Shown: positions 1 through 8,304 of the stretch, one piece after another | How positions within the stretch are numbered: position 1 is the stretch's first letter | Layout: every line of letters begins with the position of its first letter | Source of the DNA: Pedobacter frigiditerrae | GTDB lineage: Bacteria > Bacteroidota > Bacteroidia > Sphingobacteriales > Sphingobacteriaceae | NCBI RefSeq assembly: GCF_032678705.1 | Contig: NZ_JAVTSS010000001.1 | Span: 1,674,001-1,738,000, forward strand | Length of the DNA stretch: 64,000 nt | Direction of reading: 5' to 3' | Position numbers and translations under genes: made by a program | Notes under the pieces: model-generated | Seen by the model: only the letters and a program-made list of their open reading frames with translations | What the model was told of the DNA's origin: nothing | Database searches by the model: none

Positions 1-820
1 AAAAGTTGGATGGGATCAAGAATGGATAAACCGTTGCATCATCACTGGGGCGAAAGGCCGAGCAGATCAATCCTACTGGCTTAACAGGAAAACCATAACC
101 GTTCATTGGAAGCGAATCCGTAGGTTGTGTGGTCTGGCGTTGGAAGCGATATGGGCCTTTACTAGTTTTGCGTTGTTGTTCAGTGAAGGTTTGCAGCGTT
201 GCTTCAATCGCTTTTTTCCAATTGGCGTCAAAAGGTACCTTATCCCCTGTTTTTTTCCAGTAGTTATAGGCAAGCCTGATTGGGTAGCACAAGGAATCAA
301 TTTCCCATTTGCGCTCATGAACACCTGGTTGCATTGCCGTCCTGTCACTTTTCCATTCTCCCACCTTGTTTGGATCGTTGTAAAAGGCATTTGCATAGGG
401 ATCTTTCAAGATATACTGTGTTTGGCGGTTGATGACACCCGCAATCAGGTCCTTAATCTTTTGCTCCTCATTCACGAACTGTAGATACGGCCAAACCTGT
501 GCCGAGCTGTCTCTCATCCACATGGCATCAATGTCGCCTGTGATCACATAGGTGTCTGGCTTGCCATTTTTTAGGCCATAAGTCACCGTTGTATCCAATG
601 TGTTTGGGAAACAGTTCTCGAATAGCCAGCCCAGTTCCTTGTCGGCAACATTTGCCTTGAAGGTCTCAATGGCCTTGTCCACAGCAACGCTTCTAAAGTG
701 ACGCTTTGCAGCCTCAACCCTAACCACTGGGAAATCTGGCAATGCCGCAAGCGACCATTTTGGCACCAGTAAACCTGCACCAAGCAGGCCTGTATTTTGT
801 ATAAATGTTCTTCTTTTCAT
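1..820 (-). CDS. GH125 exo-alpha-1,6-mannosidase, partial (3' end beyond the window)
   Basis: I translated 273 residues from an ATG whose complement ends at 820; the frame stays open to the left edge, so the C-terminus is missing. The protein starts with a Tat-like twin-arginine signal (MKRRTFIQNTGLLGAGLLVP). Family signatures are ENCFPNTLDTT near residue 68, WMRDSSAQVWPYL near 101 and EIDSLCYP near 173. In GH125 the last motif is expected to hold the catalytic acid, here Asp175. Such enzymes remove alpha-1,6-linked mannose from yeast mannan or N-glycans in the periplasm. It lies 40 bp after the ROK kinase gene on the same strand, which fits a mannose-releasing operon. The second catalytic residue would lie outside the window and cannot be checked. 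Confidence 0.88.
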   Translation of the reverse strand, partial: MKRRTFIQNTGLLGAGLLVPKWSLAALPDFPVVRVEAAKRHFRSVAVDKAIETFKANVADKELGWLFENCFPNTLDTTVTYGLKNGKPDTYVITGDIDAMWMRDSSAQVWPYLQFVNEEQKIKDLIAGVINRQTQYILKDPYANAFYNDPNKVGEWKSDRTAMQPGVHERKWEIDSLCYPIRLAYNYWKKTGDKVPFDANWKKAIEATLQTFTEQQRKTSKGPYRFQRQTTQPTDSLPMNGYGFPVKPVGLICSAFRPSDDATVYPFLIPSNF

Positions 821-860
821 ATTATGTGTGATATATTGTTGGACATGTTTTATGCAAGTC

Positions 861-1751
861 TTAATTTCTTTCTTTTTTATTGGAATCTAAGTTCCAGCTA
901 CTTGCTGCACCAATAAGTGCTGCATACTCATTTAAAGCTGTCGCCTTAACAGTTGTATTAAGGTGAAAGGCTTCTAAATTGCCAATCAAGTGAGGTGCAA
1001 ATAGGTTAAAGGACCTTGAAATATTCCCACCCAGCACAACAATCTCTGATTTATTGGCATTGATAAAGTCTACAAGGAAATGTCCCAATGCTCGGCCAAA
1101 CTCGTTAAATACTTGCCTTGCAAAAGGATCTGTTTTTACAGCTGTAGCCAGTTCTTTAACTCCCTTTACTTCCTTTCCTGTTAATGTTTTGTACTTGTTC
1201 ACGAACCAGCGAGTTGACAGGTAGTCTTCCGCTATACCTCCTAGGAAACTGGAGTTCCAGAGGTCGGCATCTCTTGCTATTCCGTTAACGGCAATGGCAG
1301 AGCCTAGTCCCGTGCCCAATGTTAATCCAAGGGCATTTTGGTATCCCTTTGCCGCACCGCAAAACACCTCGCCCTGCATAAACGCAGTGGCATCGTTCAG
1401 GAACCTGATATTGGATGGATTGATGGCCAATCTCTTAGCAAGTTCTTTCTTGATGTTTACTTGATATAATGCCTTGAATTTATCCTGGTCCTTAATTAAA
1501 CAGATTCCATTTTCATAATCAAATGGGCCTGGAAAGGCAATACCTATATTTCTCTCGCTATTTTTAATATCGACAAGGGCATCATTTATTACGTTACACC
1601 ACGCCGTAAAGATTTCTTCGGCACTTTGCCTAGAATCCACAGCAGTTCTTTTAATGGAATTCTGGATTACCGTTCCCTCTTCTAAATTCACCATTGCGGC
1701 CGTAATATGCGAGCCACCGATATCTACCCCTAAAGCAACAGATTTTTCCAT
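861..1751 (-). CDS. ROK family sugar kinase
   Basis: A 296-residue cytoplasmic ROK protein, probably phosphorylating a hexose such as mannose or glucose with ATP. It has the N-terminal phosphate-binding motif DIGGSH (residues 10-15), the FLNDATAF segment carrying the catalytic Asp (about residue 119) and the GTGLGSA loop (about 147). The cysteine-rich zinc motif of many ROK repressors and kinases is absent, as is an N-terminal winged helix, so this is a kinase and not a repressor. It stands between susD and the GH125 mannosidase gene, which makes mannose the most likely substrate; that is inference from position. An intrinsic terminator separates it from susD. Confidence 0.8.
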   Translation of the reverse strand: MEKSVALGVDIGGSHITAAMVNLEEGTVIQNSIKRTAVDSRQSAEEIFTAWCNVINDALVDIKNSERNIGIAFPGPFDYENGICLIKDQDKFKALYQVNIKKELAKRLAINPSNIRFLNDATAFMQGEVFCGAAKGYQNALGLTLGTGLGSAIAVNGIARDADLWNSSFLGGIAEDYLSTRWFVNKYKTLTGKEVKGVKELATAVKTDPFARQVFNEFGRALGHFLVDFINANKSEIVVLGGNISRSFNLFAPHLIGNLEAFHLNTTVKATALNEYAALIGAASSWNLDSNKKERN

Positions 1752-1777
1752 TATTGATTGTTATTCCTTTTTAAATA

Positions 1778-1802
1778 AACAGGGGCTATTATAGCCCCTG
1801 TT
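1778..1802 (-). terminator. Intrinsic terminator after susD
   Basis: Perfect hairpin with 11-bp arms (AACAGGGGCTA / TAGCCCCTGTT) and a 3-nt loop. On the minus strand it is followed by TTTATTT. It begins 13 bp after the susD stop and ends before the ROK gene, so it should limit read-through from susCD into the kinase and mannosidase genes. Confidence 0.8.
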
Positions 1803-1815
1803 CGCTTGTTAATTA

Positions 1816-3468
1816 TTAATTGTATCCTGGGTTTTGAGCTAAATTTGCATTAAGTGTTCTTTGAACCTGAGGAATTGGGAACAATGTTCTAAAAGATTGT
1901 GAAGGTGTATGATCCCACCATGATGCTGTAGCAAATTTGCCAAAGCGAATAAGATCATCTCTTCTAAAGCCTTCGAAGATAAATTCTCTTCCTCTTTCGG
2001 CCAAAAACTCATCGTAAGTAAGTGTTGCGGCAGTATATGGAACAAAGTCTGCTGGAGCAAAAGCACGTTGTTTACAAGCATTAATTAAGGTTAAAGCCTC
2101 TGTATTAGCTACTCCTCCATTTTTGCGCATCAAAGCTTCTGCTTTTGCAAAATAAATCCAGGTTAACCTGTAAATGTTCCAATCTGTATTGTTATAGTTT
2201 GGATCAATTGGAACTGCAACACCATTTACAATACCTGGTACTGAGTTTCCAAGCTTGTATTTATTAAAACGCACACCACTGTTTTCTTCTCCTTCACTCA
2301 TGGTAGAAACTGTAGAACCAATTTTGTTTTTACGAATATTATCTACAAAAACCACTTGTGAACCACTATACTCATTACCACCACTTGCTAAGTTTGGCTG
2401 ACCATTATCAAACCTTACCATTGGACCTTCTAGCAACCATCCTCTTTTTCTTAAATCGCTATCGCTATAGGTTGTAAATACTCCTGGAATAACAACAACA
2501 CCATCATTACCATTACGAGTACCACCATAAATTGGTCCTTGTTGGAAGTGATAGAACTCCCCTGTCCATGAGGGCTCAAACACTGCTAATTTATATTCGT
2601 AAGCAATTGCGAATATGGCTTCTTTAGATAAATCATTAGTACTTTTAAATTGATCAAAAATATTAGGATCTAAAGCCATTGCACCATTCTGACCTCCAGC
2701 TGCGCCTGAGATTAATTTATCGGCAGCTGCAATACAATCGTCCCAACGTGCAGTACCTGTCCATACTTCTGCATTTAAGTATAATTCAACTAGCATTGCA
2801 TAGCCACCTGCTTGACTCATTCTTCCTGTCATTGCCTTTGAGTGTAATGGTGCTTTTGCAATATTATCTTTGATCTCTTTTTCAATAAAATTGAATACAT
2901 CTTTTCTAGCAACAGTTGCAGGTTTAGCTGGAGTACCCACCTTAGTAACGATAGGAATGTTACCAAATAGGTCCATTAACTTTAAGTAGTGAAATGCCCT
3001 AAGCAATTTCAGCTCTGCGATGTAGGCATCTTTTTCTACTTGTGTGATTCCCATTTTAGAAATGTCTCTTTTTTCTAGATTTTCAATTGGGTCATTACAC
3101 AATCCCATACCCCAGAACATTAGTGACCATGCATTATTTAATGGTCCATCATCACTTAACCAAGTATGGTAATGTAGTCGTTTCCACTTACCCCCATCTT
3201 CACCATGTTTACCTTTTGTTGGCCAAGCCAATTGGTCGCCAGAAAGTTCTGAAGGACGCCACCAGCCATCTTGTCCTGAGGGAGTTGCCCAAGCATTTGC
3301 GTGCGTATAAGGCCTTAGCACAGCTGATAGTACTTCGTTTTTGTTATTATAAAAATTATCAGATATTAACTGATCATATACGTTTTCGTCTAGTTTGGTG
3401 CAACTATTCATCAATAGCATTGGTGCAGCAACTAAACAAGTCAGAATTATTTTACTATATGTTTTCAT
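1816..3468 (-). CDS. SusD/RagB family outer-membrane glycan-binding lipoprotein
   Basis: A 550-residue SusD-like lipoprotein. The signal peptide ends in a lipobox (LLMNSC, Cys about 23), giving a lipid-anchored surface protein. The SusD fold is supported by the N-terminal TPR-like region (AELKLLRAFHYLKLMDLFG, near 150) and the typical C-terminal ERGREFIFEGFRRDDLIRFG block near 490, ending in FPIPQVQR and NPGYN. It acts as the lid and binding partner of the SusC channel encoded 11 bp upstream. With the ROK kinase and GH125 mannosidase downstream it probably binds mannose-containing oligosaccharides. SusD sequences do not show the sugar bound, so that part is inference from context. Confidence 0.93.
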   Translation of the reverse strand: MKTYSKIILTCLVAAPMLLMNSCTKLDENVYDQLISDNFYNNKNEVLSAVLRPYTHANAWATPSGQDGWWRPSELSGDQLAWPTKGKHGEDGGKWKRLHYHTWLSDDGPLNNAWSLMFWGMGLCNDPIENLEKRDISKMGITQVEKDAYIAELKLLRAFHYLKLMDLFGNIPIVTKVGTPAKPATVARKDVFNFIEKEIKDNIAKAPLHSKAMTGRMSQAGGYAMLVELYLNAEVWTGTARWDDCIAAADKLISGAAGGQNGAMALDPNIFDQFKSTNDLSKEAIFAIAYEYKLAVFEPSWTGEFYHFQQGPIYGGTRNGNDGVVVIPGVFTTYSDSDLRKRGWLLEGPMVRFDNGQPNLASGGNEYSGSQVVFVDNIRKNKIGSTVSTMSEGEENSGVRFNKYKLGNSVPGIVNGVAVPIDPNYNNTDWNIYRLTWIYFAKAEALMRKNGGVANTEALTLINACKQRAFAPADFVPYTAATLTYDEFLAERGREFIFEGFRRDDLIRFGKFATASWWDHTPSQSFRTLFPIPQVQRTLNANLAQNPGYN

Positions 3469-3479
3469 TATCTTAATTA

Positions 3480-6400
3480 TTAAAAGCCAAAATTAACACC
3501 GAACAAAAATTGTCTCGTACTTGGGTAAGGACTTCTTGAATCGATACCTGGGCCTAAACCTGTATCAGAAACAAAGTCTGGATCATTACCAGTATAACCT
3601 GTAATTGTCCATAAGTTTTGACCAGTTACATAAGCCCTTAAATTTCTAACTCCTTTTAATTTAAAGGTATATCCTAGCGTTACCTCATCCACTTTCAAGA
3701 AACTTCCTCTCTCTAAATAGTAATCTGAGTACATATAAGTATCCTTAATGGCAGCATATTTGGTAAATGTGCTATTTAACAGGTTTGTTCCAGCACCATT
3801 TTTATTACCATAAGAGATGGCCATGGTATTCAAGATATCGTAATCTAGTTTACTTCTTAAAAACACCCTCAAATCAAATGCTTTATACCTAAAGTTGTTA
3901 GTTAAAGACAAGTAATATTTAGGAATTGCATTTCCAATTACTGCTAAATCTGTTTGATCTCTAAAGGTTGAAGTATTAATTTGAGCATTAGGAACTACTT
4001 CATTATTCCTGTTATAGAATGTCCATTTTCCATCAGCTGTAAAACCCGCAAAACGCTTACCCCAAAACTCACCTAAGTCTCTTCCTTCGTAAGTACGAAT
4101 GGCGTCACCCAAAGCGCCAAAGCCACCAATGCCACCAAAAGTTTTTAAATCTCTTTTGTATTCATCATTTGAATAGCGATCAAGTCTATTTTTAGTTGTA
4201 CTACCTGTAAAATCGATATCCCAAGTGAAGTTTTCATTTTTTACCGCTAAATAACTTAAAGTAATCTCTATACCTTTTGCAGAAATTGTACCTACGTTTG
4301 TATTGATAGAACTTACAATAAAAGGAGGTTGTGGAGAAGTGTAAGTATCTAACAAATCTTTTGTTACCCGATTATATAATTCAATTGATCCTGATAGCTT
4401 ATTGTCAAGAACTGTAAAATCGATACCTAAGTTGGTTTCTTTTTTTCTTTCCCATCTAATATTTGGGTTCGGATTTCTATTTGGTCCATAAGTTTGCAAA
4501 TACTCTCCAGTTGGGAATAAATAAATACCACCACCACCTAGGGTAACCAGTGAAGCATAGTTAGCAAAACCAGAGTTCCCTGTTTCGCCATATCCTAATC
4601 TAACTTTCAAATTATTTACCCACCTTACATCTTTCATGAAATTCTCTTGCGTAACATTCCACGCACCAGAAACAGCAGGGAATGTTGCCCATTTATTGTT
4701 AGCTCCAAATCTTGATGAACCTTCTCTTCTTATGGTAGCTGTTAAGATATATTTATCATCATAAGAATAAAAACCCCTTGCGAAACCTGCAATTAAAGTA
4801 TTGTCATTTTTATTACTACCAATACCTATTCTGTTTACCACAACAGGTACACTACCCATGTTATTATCTTCGAATAAATCGTTTACGTAACCACGGTTGT
4901 TTGCATTAAAACCTTCGTTAACTTCATAACGGTACATGTACCCTGCAAGACCAGAAACTTTATGCTTTCCAAAAGATTTAGAATAATCTAATGTTGGCTC
5001 AATGTTAAAATTCTGACTTAAACCAGTAGCTCTAGCTGCATAACCGCCACCAGGCGCATTCGAATCTTCTAAAGAGTTCTGACTGTTTTTATCTCTATAT
5101 TCACTAGAAATTGTCCAATCACGTTGGTGAGCACCGAAAACAGATCCTGTTAATCCAGGAAAAATTTCTAAGGTTAATTTACCATCAACTGATGAAGTTT
5201 GTTGTTGCAACTTGTTTTTCTCTAAAGAAAGTCTAGCAATTTCATTCGTAATGGTACGTGTAAATAAAGGAGAACCATCAGGTTTAAAGTATGATTCGGT
5301 TGGGTTTTTAGTTAATACGTTTTCCCAACCGCCACCACCTAATCGGTTTGCATTGTTAAAGTTAGCTGCTACGTTAAACTGAGCTGTAAGTTTATCTTTT
5401 AATCCACGTTGTGTTAAACTTAAACGTAAACCATACTCCTTTCTGGCATTTTCTTTGGCAAAACCTTGAATATCCCTGTAGTTTCCACTCACCCTATAGT
5501 TAGCGTTTTGCGAACCTCCAGAAACTGCCAAATTATGGTTATGCGATAAATTATCATCATTAATTAAATCATTGAAATAATTAAAATCACCTCCTAAATC
5601 TGGAATTACGTATTCACCACTTTTAATTCTTTCCCTTAATTGGGTTGCACTCATGAAGTCAGGTCTTTTAACCAAACGCTCTGTTCGCACGTAAGAATTG
5701 TAATCGAACCTAGAAGGACCAACTTTACCTTTTTTAGTGGTGATGATAATTACACCAGCATTGGCTCTTGTACCATAAATAGCAGCTGCCGAACCATCTT
5801 TTAAGATACTAAACGATTCAATGTCATCTTGTTGAAGAAGGTCTAAGTTTCCTCCTGGAATACCATCTATAATAATTAATGGAGATTGAGATCCTGAGAT
5901 AGAGGTTACACCACGCAATTGGATGCTTACCCCTGAGTTAGGATTTGTACCTCCTGTTCTCGTTACTTGTAAACCAGCCACTTTACCAATAAGTAAATCC
6001 ATTGGATTTCTAGAGCCACTCTGTCTAAAACCAGAAGAATCAACTTTAGTAACTGCCGAAGAAATCTGGTCTTTGTTTAGGGATCCGTAACCTATTACCA
6101 CAACTTGATTTAAATTGGTAGAATCACTAAGCAGTTTAATAGATAAGGTAGTATTGCTACCTACTTTAACCTCTTGAGTTTTAAAACCAATAAAGGTAAA
6201 TTGAAGTACATCGTTTTCGCTATTGGTTTCGATGCTGAACCTTCCGTTAGCGTCAGTTACCGTAGTTTTACCTGTCGCTAGGTTTTTAACACCGACCCCT
6301 CCTGTGGGTGTATTGGTGTCATCAACAACGATACCCGTAACTGTTTTGCGCATTTGATCTCGCTGCAATAATCTTTTAATTTTCAAGGATTCTGTGTATA

Positions 6401-6488
6401 ATGTACCATCAGAATGCATTGAAAACACAGAGGTACTGAGCAAAACACTCGCACAGAGCCCTGTAATTTTGAGTAAATTAGTTTTCAT
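3480..6488 (-). CDS. SusC/RagA family TonB-linked outer-membrane transporter
   Basis: A 1002-residue SusC-type TonB-dependent transporter. After a signal peptide it has a carboxypeptidase-regulatory-like domain (TVTGIVVDDTNTP, about residues 48-125), the VVIGYG box (about 131), a plug domain with the SusC signature IIIDGIPGG and ILKDGSAAAIYGTRANAGV, and a long beta-barrel ending in FLFGVNFGF with a terminal Phe. It imports oligosaccharides with TonB energy, paired with SusD. About 685 bp separates it from the next gene upstream and holds a LacI-type palindrome and a direct repeat. An internal Met (MRKTVTG) lies near residue 46, but the first Met is followed by a good signal peptide and is preferred. 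Confidence 0.93.
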   Translation of the reverse strand: MKTNLLKITGLCASVLLSTSVFSMHSDGTLYTESLKIKRLLQRDQMRKTVTGIVVDDTNTPTGGVGVKNLATGKTTVTDANGRFSIETNSENDVLQFTFIGFKTQEVKVGSNTTLSIKLLSDSTNLNQVVVIGYGSLNKDQISSAVTKVDSSGFRQSGSRNPMDLLIGKVAGLQVTRTGGTNPNSGVSIQLRGVTSISGSQSPLIIIDGIPGGNLDLLQQDDIESFSILKDGSAAAIYGTRANAGVIIITTKKGKVGPSRFDYNSYVRTERLVKRPDFMSATQLRERIKSGEYVIPDLGGDFNYFNDLINDDNLSHNHNLAVSGGSQNANYRVSGNYRDIQGFAKENARKEYGLRLSLTQRGLKDKLTAQFNVAANFNNANRLGGGGWENVLTKNPTESYFKPDGSPLFTRTITNEIARLSLEKNKLQQQTSSVDGKLTLEIFPGLTGSVFGAHQRDWTISSEYRDKNSQNSLEDSNAPGGGYAARATGLSQNFNIEPTLDYSKSFGKHKVSGLAGYMYRYEVNEGFNANNRGYVNDLFEDNNMGSVPVVVNRIGIGSNKNDNTLIAGFARGFYSYDDKYILTATIRREGSSRFGANNKWATFPAVSGAWNVTQENFMKDVRWVNNLKVRLGYGETGNSGFANYASLVTLGGGGIYLFPTGEYLQTYGPNRNPNPNIRWERKKETNLGIDFTVLDNKLSGSIELYNRVTKDLLDTYTSPQPPFIVSSINTNVGTISAKGIEITLSYLAVKNENFTWDIDFTGSTTKNRLDRYSNDEYKRDLKTFGGIGGFGALGDAIRTYEGRDLGEFWGKRFAGFTADGKWTFYNRNNEVVPNAQINTSTFRDQTDLAVIGNAIPKYYLSLTNNFRYKAFDLRVFLRSKLDYDILNTMAISYGNKNGAGTNLLNSTFTKYAAIKDTYMYSDYYLERGSFLKVDEVTLGYTFKLKGVRNLRAYVTGQNLWTITGYTGNDPDFVSDTGLGPGIDSRSPYPSTRQFLFGVNFGF

Positions 6489-6687
6489 TAGCCGTTTTTT
6501 GTTTAATATTTGGTATAGGTTATCTGTATTCAGGTTATAAGAAGTTCTAATCTTATGTTTTGGATGAAAATTTGAGACTGACGGGCTGAAAAATTGGGGC
6601 TTTAAATAATTTACATAGGCTAGTTTTAGGATGGGCCTGCTCCATCACATTGAGAATTAAACTATTCATACTTTTTTGGTTAGTAAC

Positions 6688-6705
6688 TAGTAAAACGTTT
6701 TACTA
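6688..6705. promoter_or_regulatory. Perfect 18-bp LacI-type operator palindrome
   Basis: TAGTAAAACGTTTTACTA is an exact palindrome with a central CG, the usual layout of LacI/GalR-family operators. It lies about 200 bp upstream of the susC start. No LacI-family gene is in the window, so the regulator would have to be elsewhere, perhaps past the left edge. Confidence 0.6.
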
Positions 6706-6751
6706 ATTGGTACAAATAACATTAATAATGCTCTAATATTGGATGTCAAAT

Positions 6752-6786
6752 CGTACATATTTTTTGACACAGCGTACATATTTTTG
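6752..6786 (-). promoter_or_regulatory. Two direct repeats with 21-bp period, candidate activator site
   Basis: CGTACATATTTTT occurs at 6752 and again at 6773, exactly two helical turns apart, so both copies face the same side of the DNA. The first copy lies inside an inverted repeat, TGTCAAA (6744-6750) and TTTGACA (6763-6769). Spaced direct repeats upstream of susC genes fit binding by AraC-type or hybrid two-component regulators; the regulator is not in the window. Confidence 0.45.
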
Positions 6787-7173
6787 TGCTTATCGATCTA
6801 ATTCTTAATCACACAAATAACATAAATAACTGATCTTAAATTATTTAATCTAAAACTATCTGTTTAAACACATAATTTAGTCAGCCTATCAATAAAATTC
6901 TCTTAAACAACAATGGATATTTGAGTTGGCCTACAAAACTGGAGGAAGTACAGTTTAACTATTTTAAAAAATGATGGCTTAATTTGGCTTTAGCTAAGTA
7001 CGGTCATGAAGATTTACGCCTTAAAGAAGTTGACAATCATTATCAACCCAAATAGTATCTCTTTCTACTGATTTTTAAGCTTAAAAAATGAAAATAAGGA
7101 AAAACCAATATCTCATAACAGTTTAGGACTGAGTTCGATATTGGAATAACAAATATTTAGAGTAGATGATGTC

Positions 7174-8301
7174 TTATTTTTTGGCAACTAGCTTTTGGCT
7201 AACACTTGCTTTGTTTCCTTTTTTTAACCAAATGATAAAACCAGTTATAGGTAAACCTACAGCAATTAGGCTAGCCAAAAAAGCTAAAACCTTTCCAAAC
7301 ATTCCAAAAACACTCCCTGTATGCAAATCATAGTTTAGCGCAATGAGTTTTGGCGTTAGGCCAGTTGTTGCCATAGGATCGGCTTCCAATAACAATTTAC
7401 CAGAATATTGATCAAAGCGGTATTGTTTGCGATCATAAAGATGGTTTTTAGATTGATAAGCCGAGATATTTACCGTTCCGCTCTTTGCCGCTGGGAAATT
7501 ATAAAGAAAATAGGCTGTTTGAGGAGATTTTTGTAGTGATTGACTTAAAATTTTGTTGGCAGATGCTTTGGTATTTTGAGTAGTATCAGAAAGTATTTTT
7601 GATTTTTTATCGGTAGTGAACTCAAAAGACCAAGCTAAACCAGTAAGTGCAATTATAAGCAATGGAATTAATGTGTAAAAACCAAGTACATTGTGAAGGT
7701 CAAAATTAACTCTTTTGAATTTTCCGTTCCATTTAATGGCAAAGCTTTTTTTTAATTGCTTTCGTTTCCATTTTTTTGGCCACCAAAGCACTAGACCAGA
7801 AAGTAGCAATATAGTAAAACAAATAGTCGACCATTTGACGATTAAATGTCCTAATTCATCTCCCAACAACATATTCATGTGCAAGGCAAGCACAACCGTA
7901 AAAAACTCTTTACTAGCATCTTCTTTAAAAAGTACCTTTCCTGTATAAGGGTCTAAGTAAACTTTCAAGTAATAATCATAATAATTCCAATAACCAGAAC
8001 TCTTTTTATTAACCTTAAAAGCTCGGAACATATAGGTCCGCTCAGGATCTTGCCATAGCTCGGCCCTAGTAATTTTATGTTTCTTACCTAGCGACTGGGT
8101 TGCAATAGATAAAAGTGTATCGAGAGATAACTTTTTTGTGGAAGGCACAGTTTTAACATAACGTCTATCTCTGTAAACGACATCTTTAATTTCGTCAGAA
8201 AAGGTATAGATTGCACCAGTTAGTCCTAATATAACCACCACTAGCCCAGAGGTTAGTCCGAGCCAGAGGTGGATTTGTAATATGAGTTTTTTTAGAGTCA
8301 A
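7174..8301 (-). CDS. PepSY-associated transmembrane protein
   Basis: A 375-residue inner-membrane protein of the PepSY_TM type. The first membrane segment (IHLWLGLTSGLVVVILGL) begins near residue 10 with the typical HLWLGL start. Further segments lie near 155-175 (ending in LVLWWPKKWKR), 205-225 and 335-360. The loop between the first and second segments carries the PepSY-like region (DPYTGKVLF). Such proteins commonly accompany siderophore receptors and have been linked to reduction or handling of iron at the inner membrane. Its start lies 3 bp after the stop of the TonB receptor gene, so the two are surely cotranscribed. The exact reaction is not established for this subgroup. Confidence 0.88.
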   Translation of the reverse strand: MTLKKLILQIHLWLGLTSGLVVVILGLTGAIYTFSDEIKDVVYRDRRYVKTVPSTKKLSLDTLLSIATQSLGKKHKITRAELWQDPERTYMFRAFKVNKKSSGYWNYYDYYLKVYLDPYTGKVLFKEDASKEFFTVVLALHMNMLLGDELGHLIVKWSTICFTILLLSGLVLWWPKKWKRKQLKKSFAIKWNGKFKRVNFDLHNVLGFYTLIPLLIIALTGLAWSFEFTTDKKSKILSDTTQNTKASANKILSQSLQKSPQTAYFLYNFPAAKSGTVNISAYQSKNHLYDRKQYRFDQYSGKLLLEADPMATTGLTPKLIALNYDLHTGSVFGMFGKVLAFLASLIAVGLPITGFIIWLKKGNKASVSQKLVAKK

Positions 8302-8304
8302 TCT

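Larger units (their letters stand above)
6489..7173. other. Intergenic region upstream of the first susC
   Basis: 685 bp with no convincing gene. It should hold the susC promoter (minus strand) and the 3' end of the PepSY transcript. Besides the palindrome and the direct repeat annotated separately, there is a perfect 16-bp A/T-rich palindrome (TTTTTAAGCTTAAAAA, 7072-7087). No clear TAnnTTTG promoter element was found for susC. Confidence 0.6.

Noticed and set aside
103-484. Open frames on both strands (97 and 119 residues) inside the left end.
   Set aside because: They overlap the partial GH125 gene, whose minus-strand frame runs unbroken from 820 to position 1 with clear family motifs.
583-783. 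A 66-residue minus-strand frame.
   Set aside because: It is a different frame of the GH125 coding region; its sequence does not resemble a protein family and the correct frame gives the known motifs.
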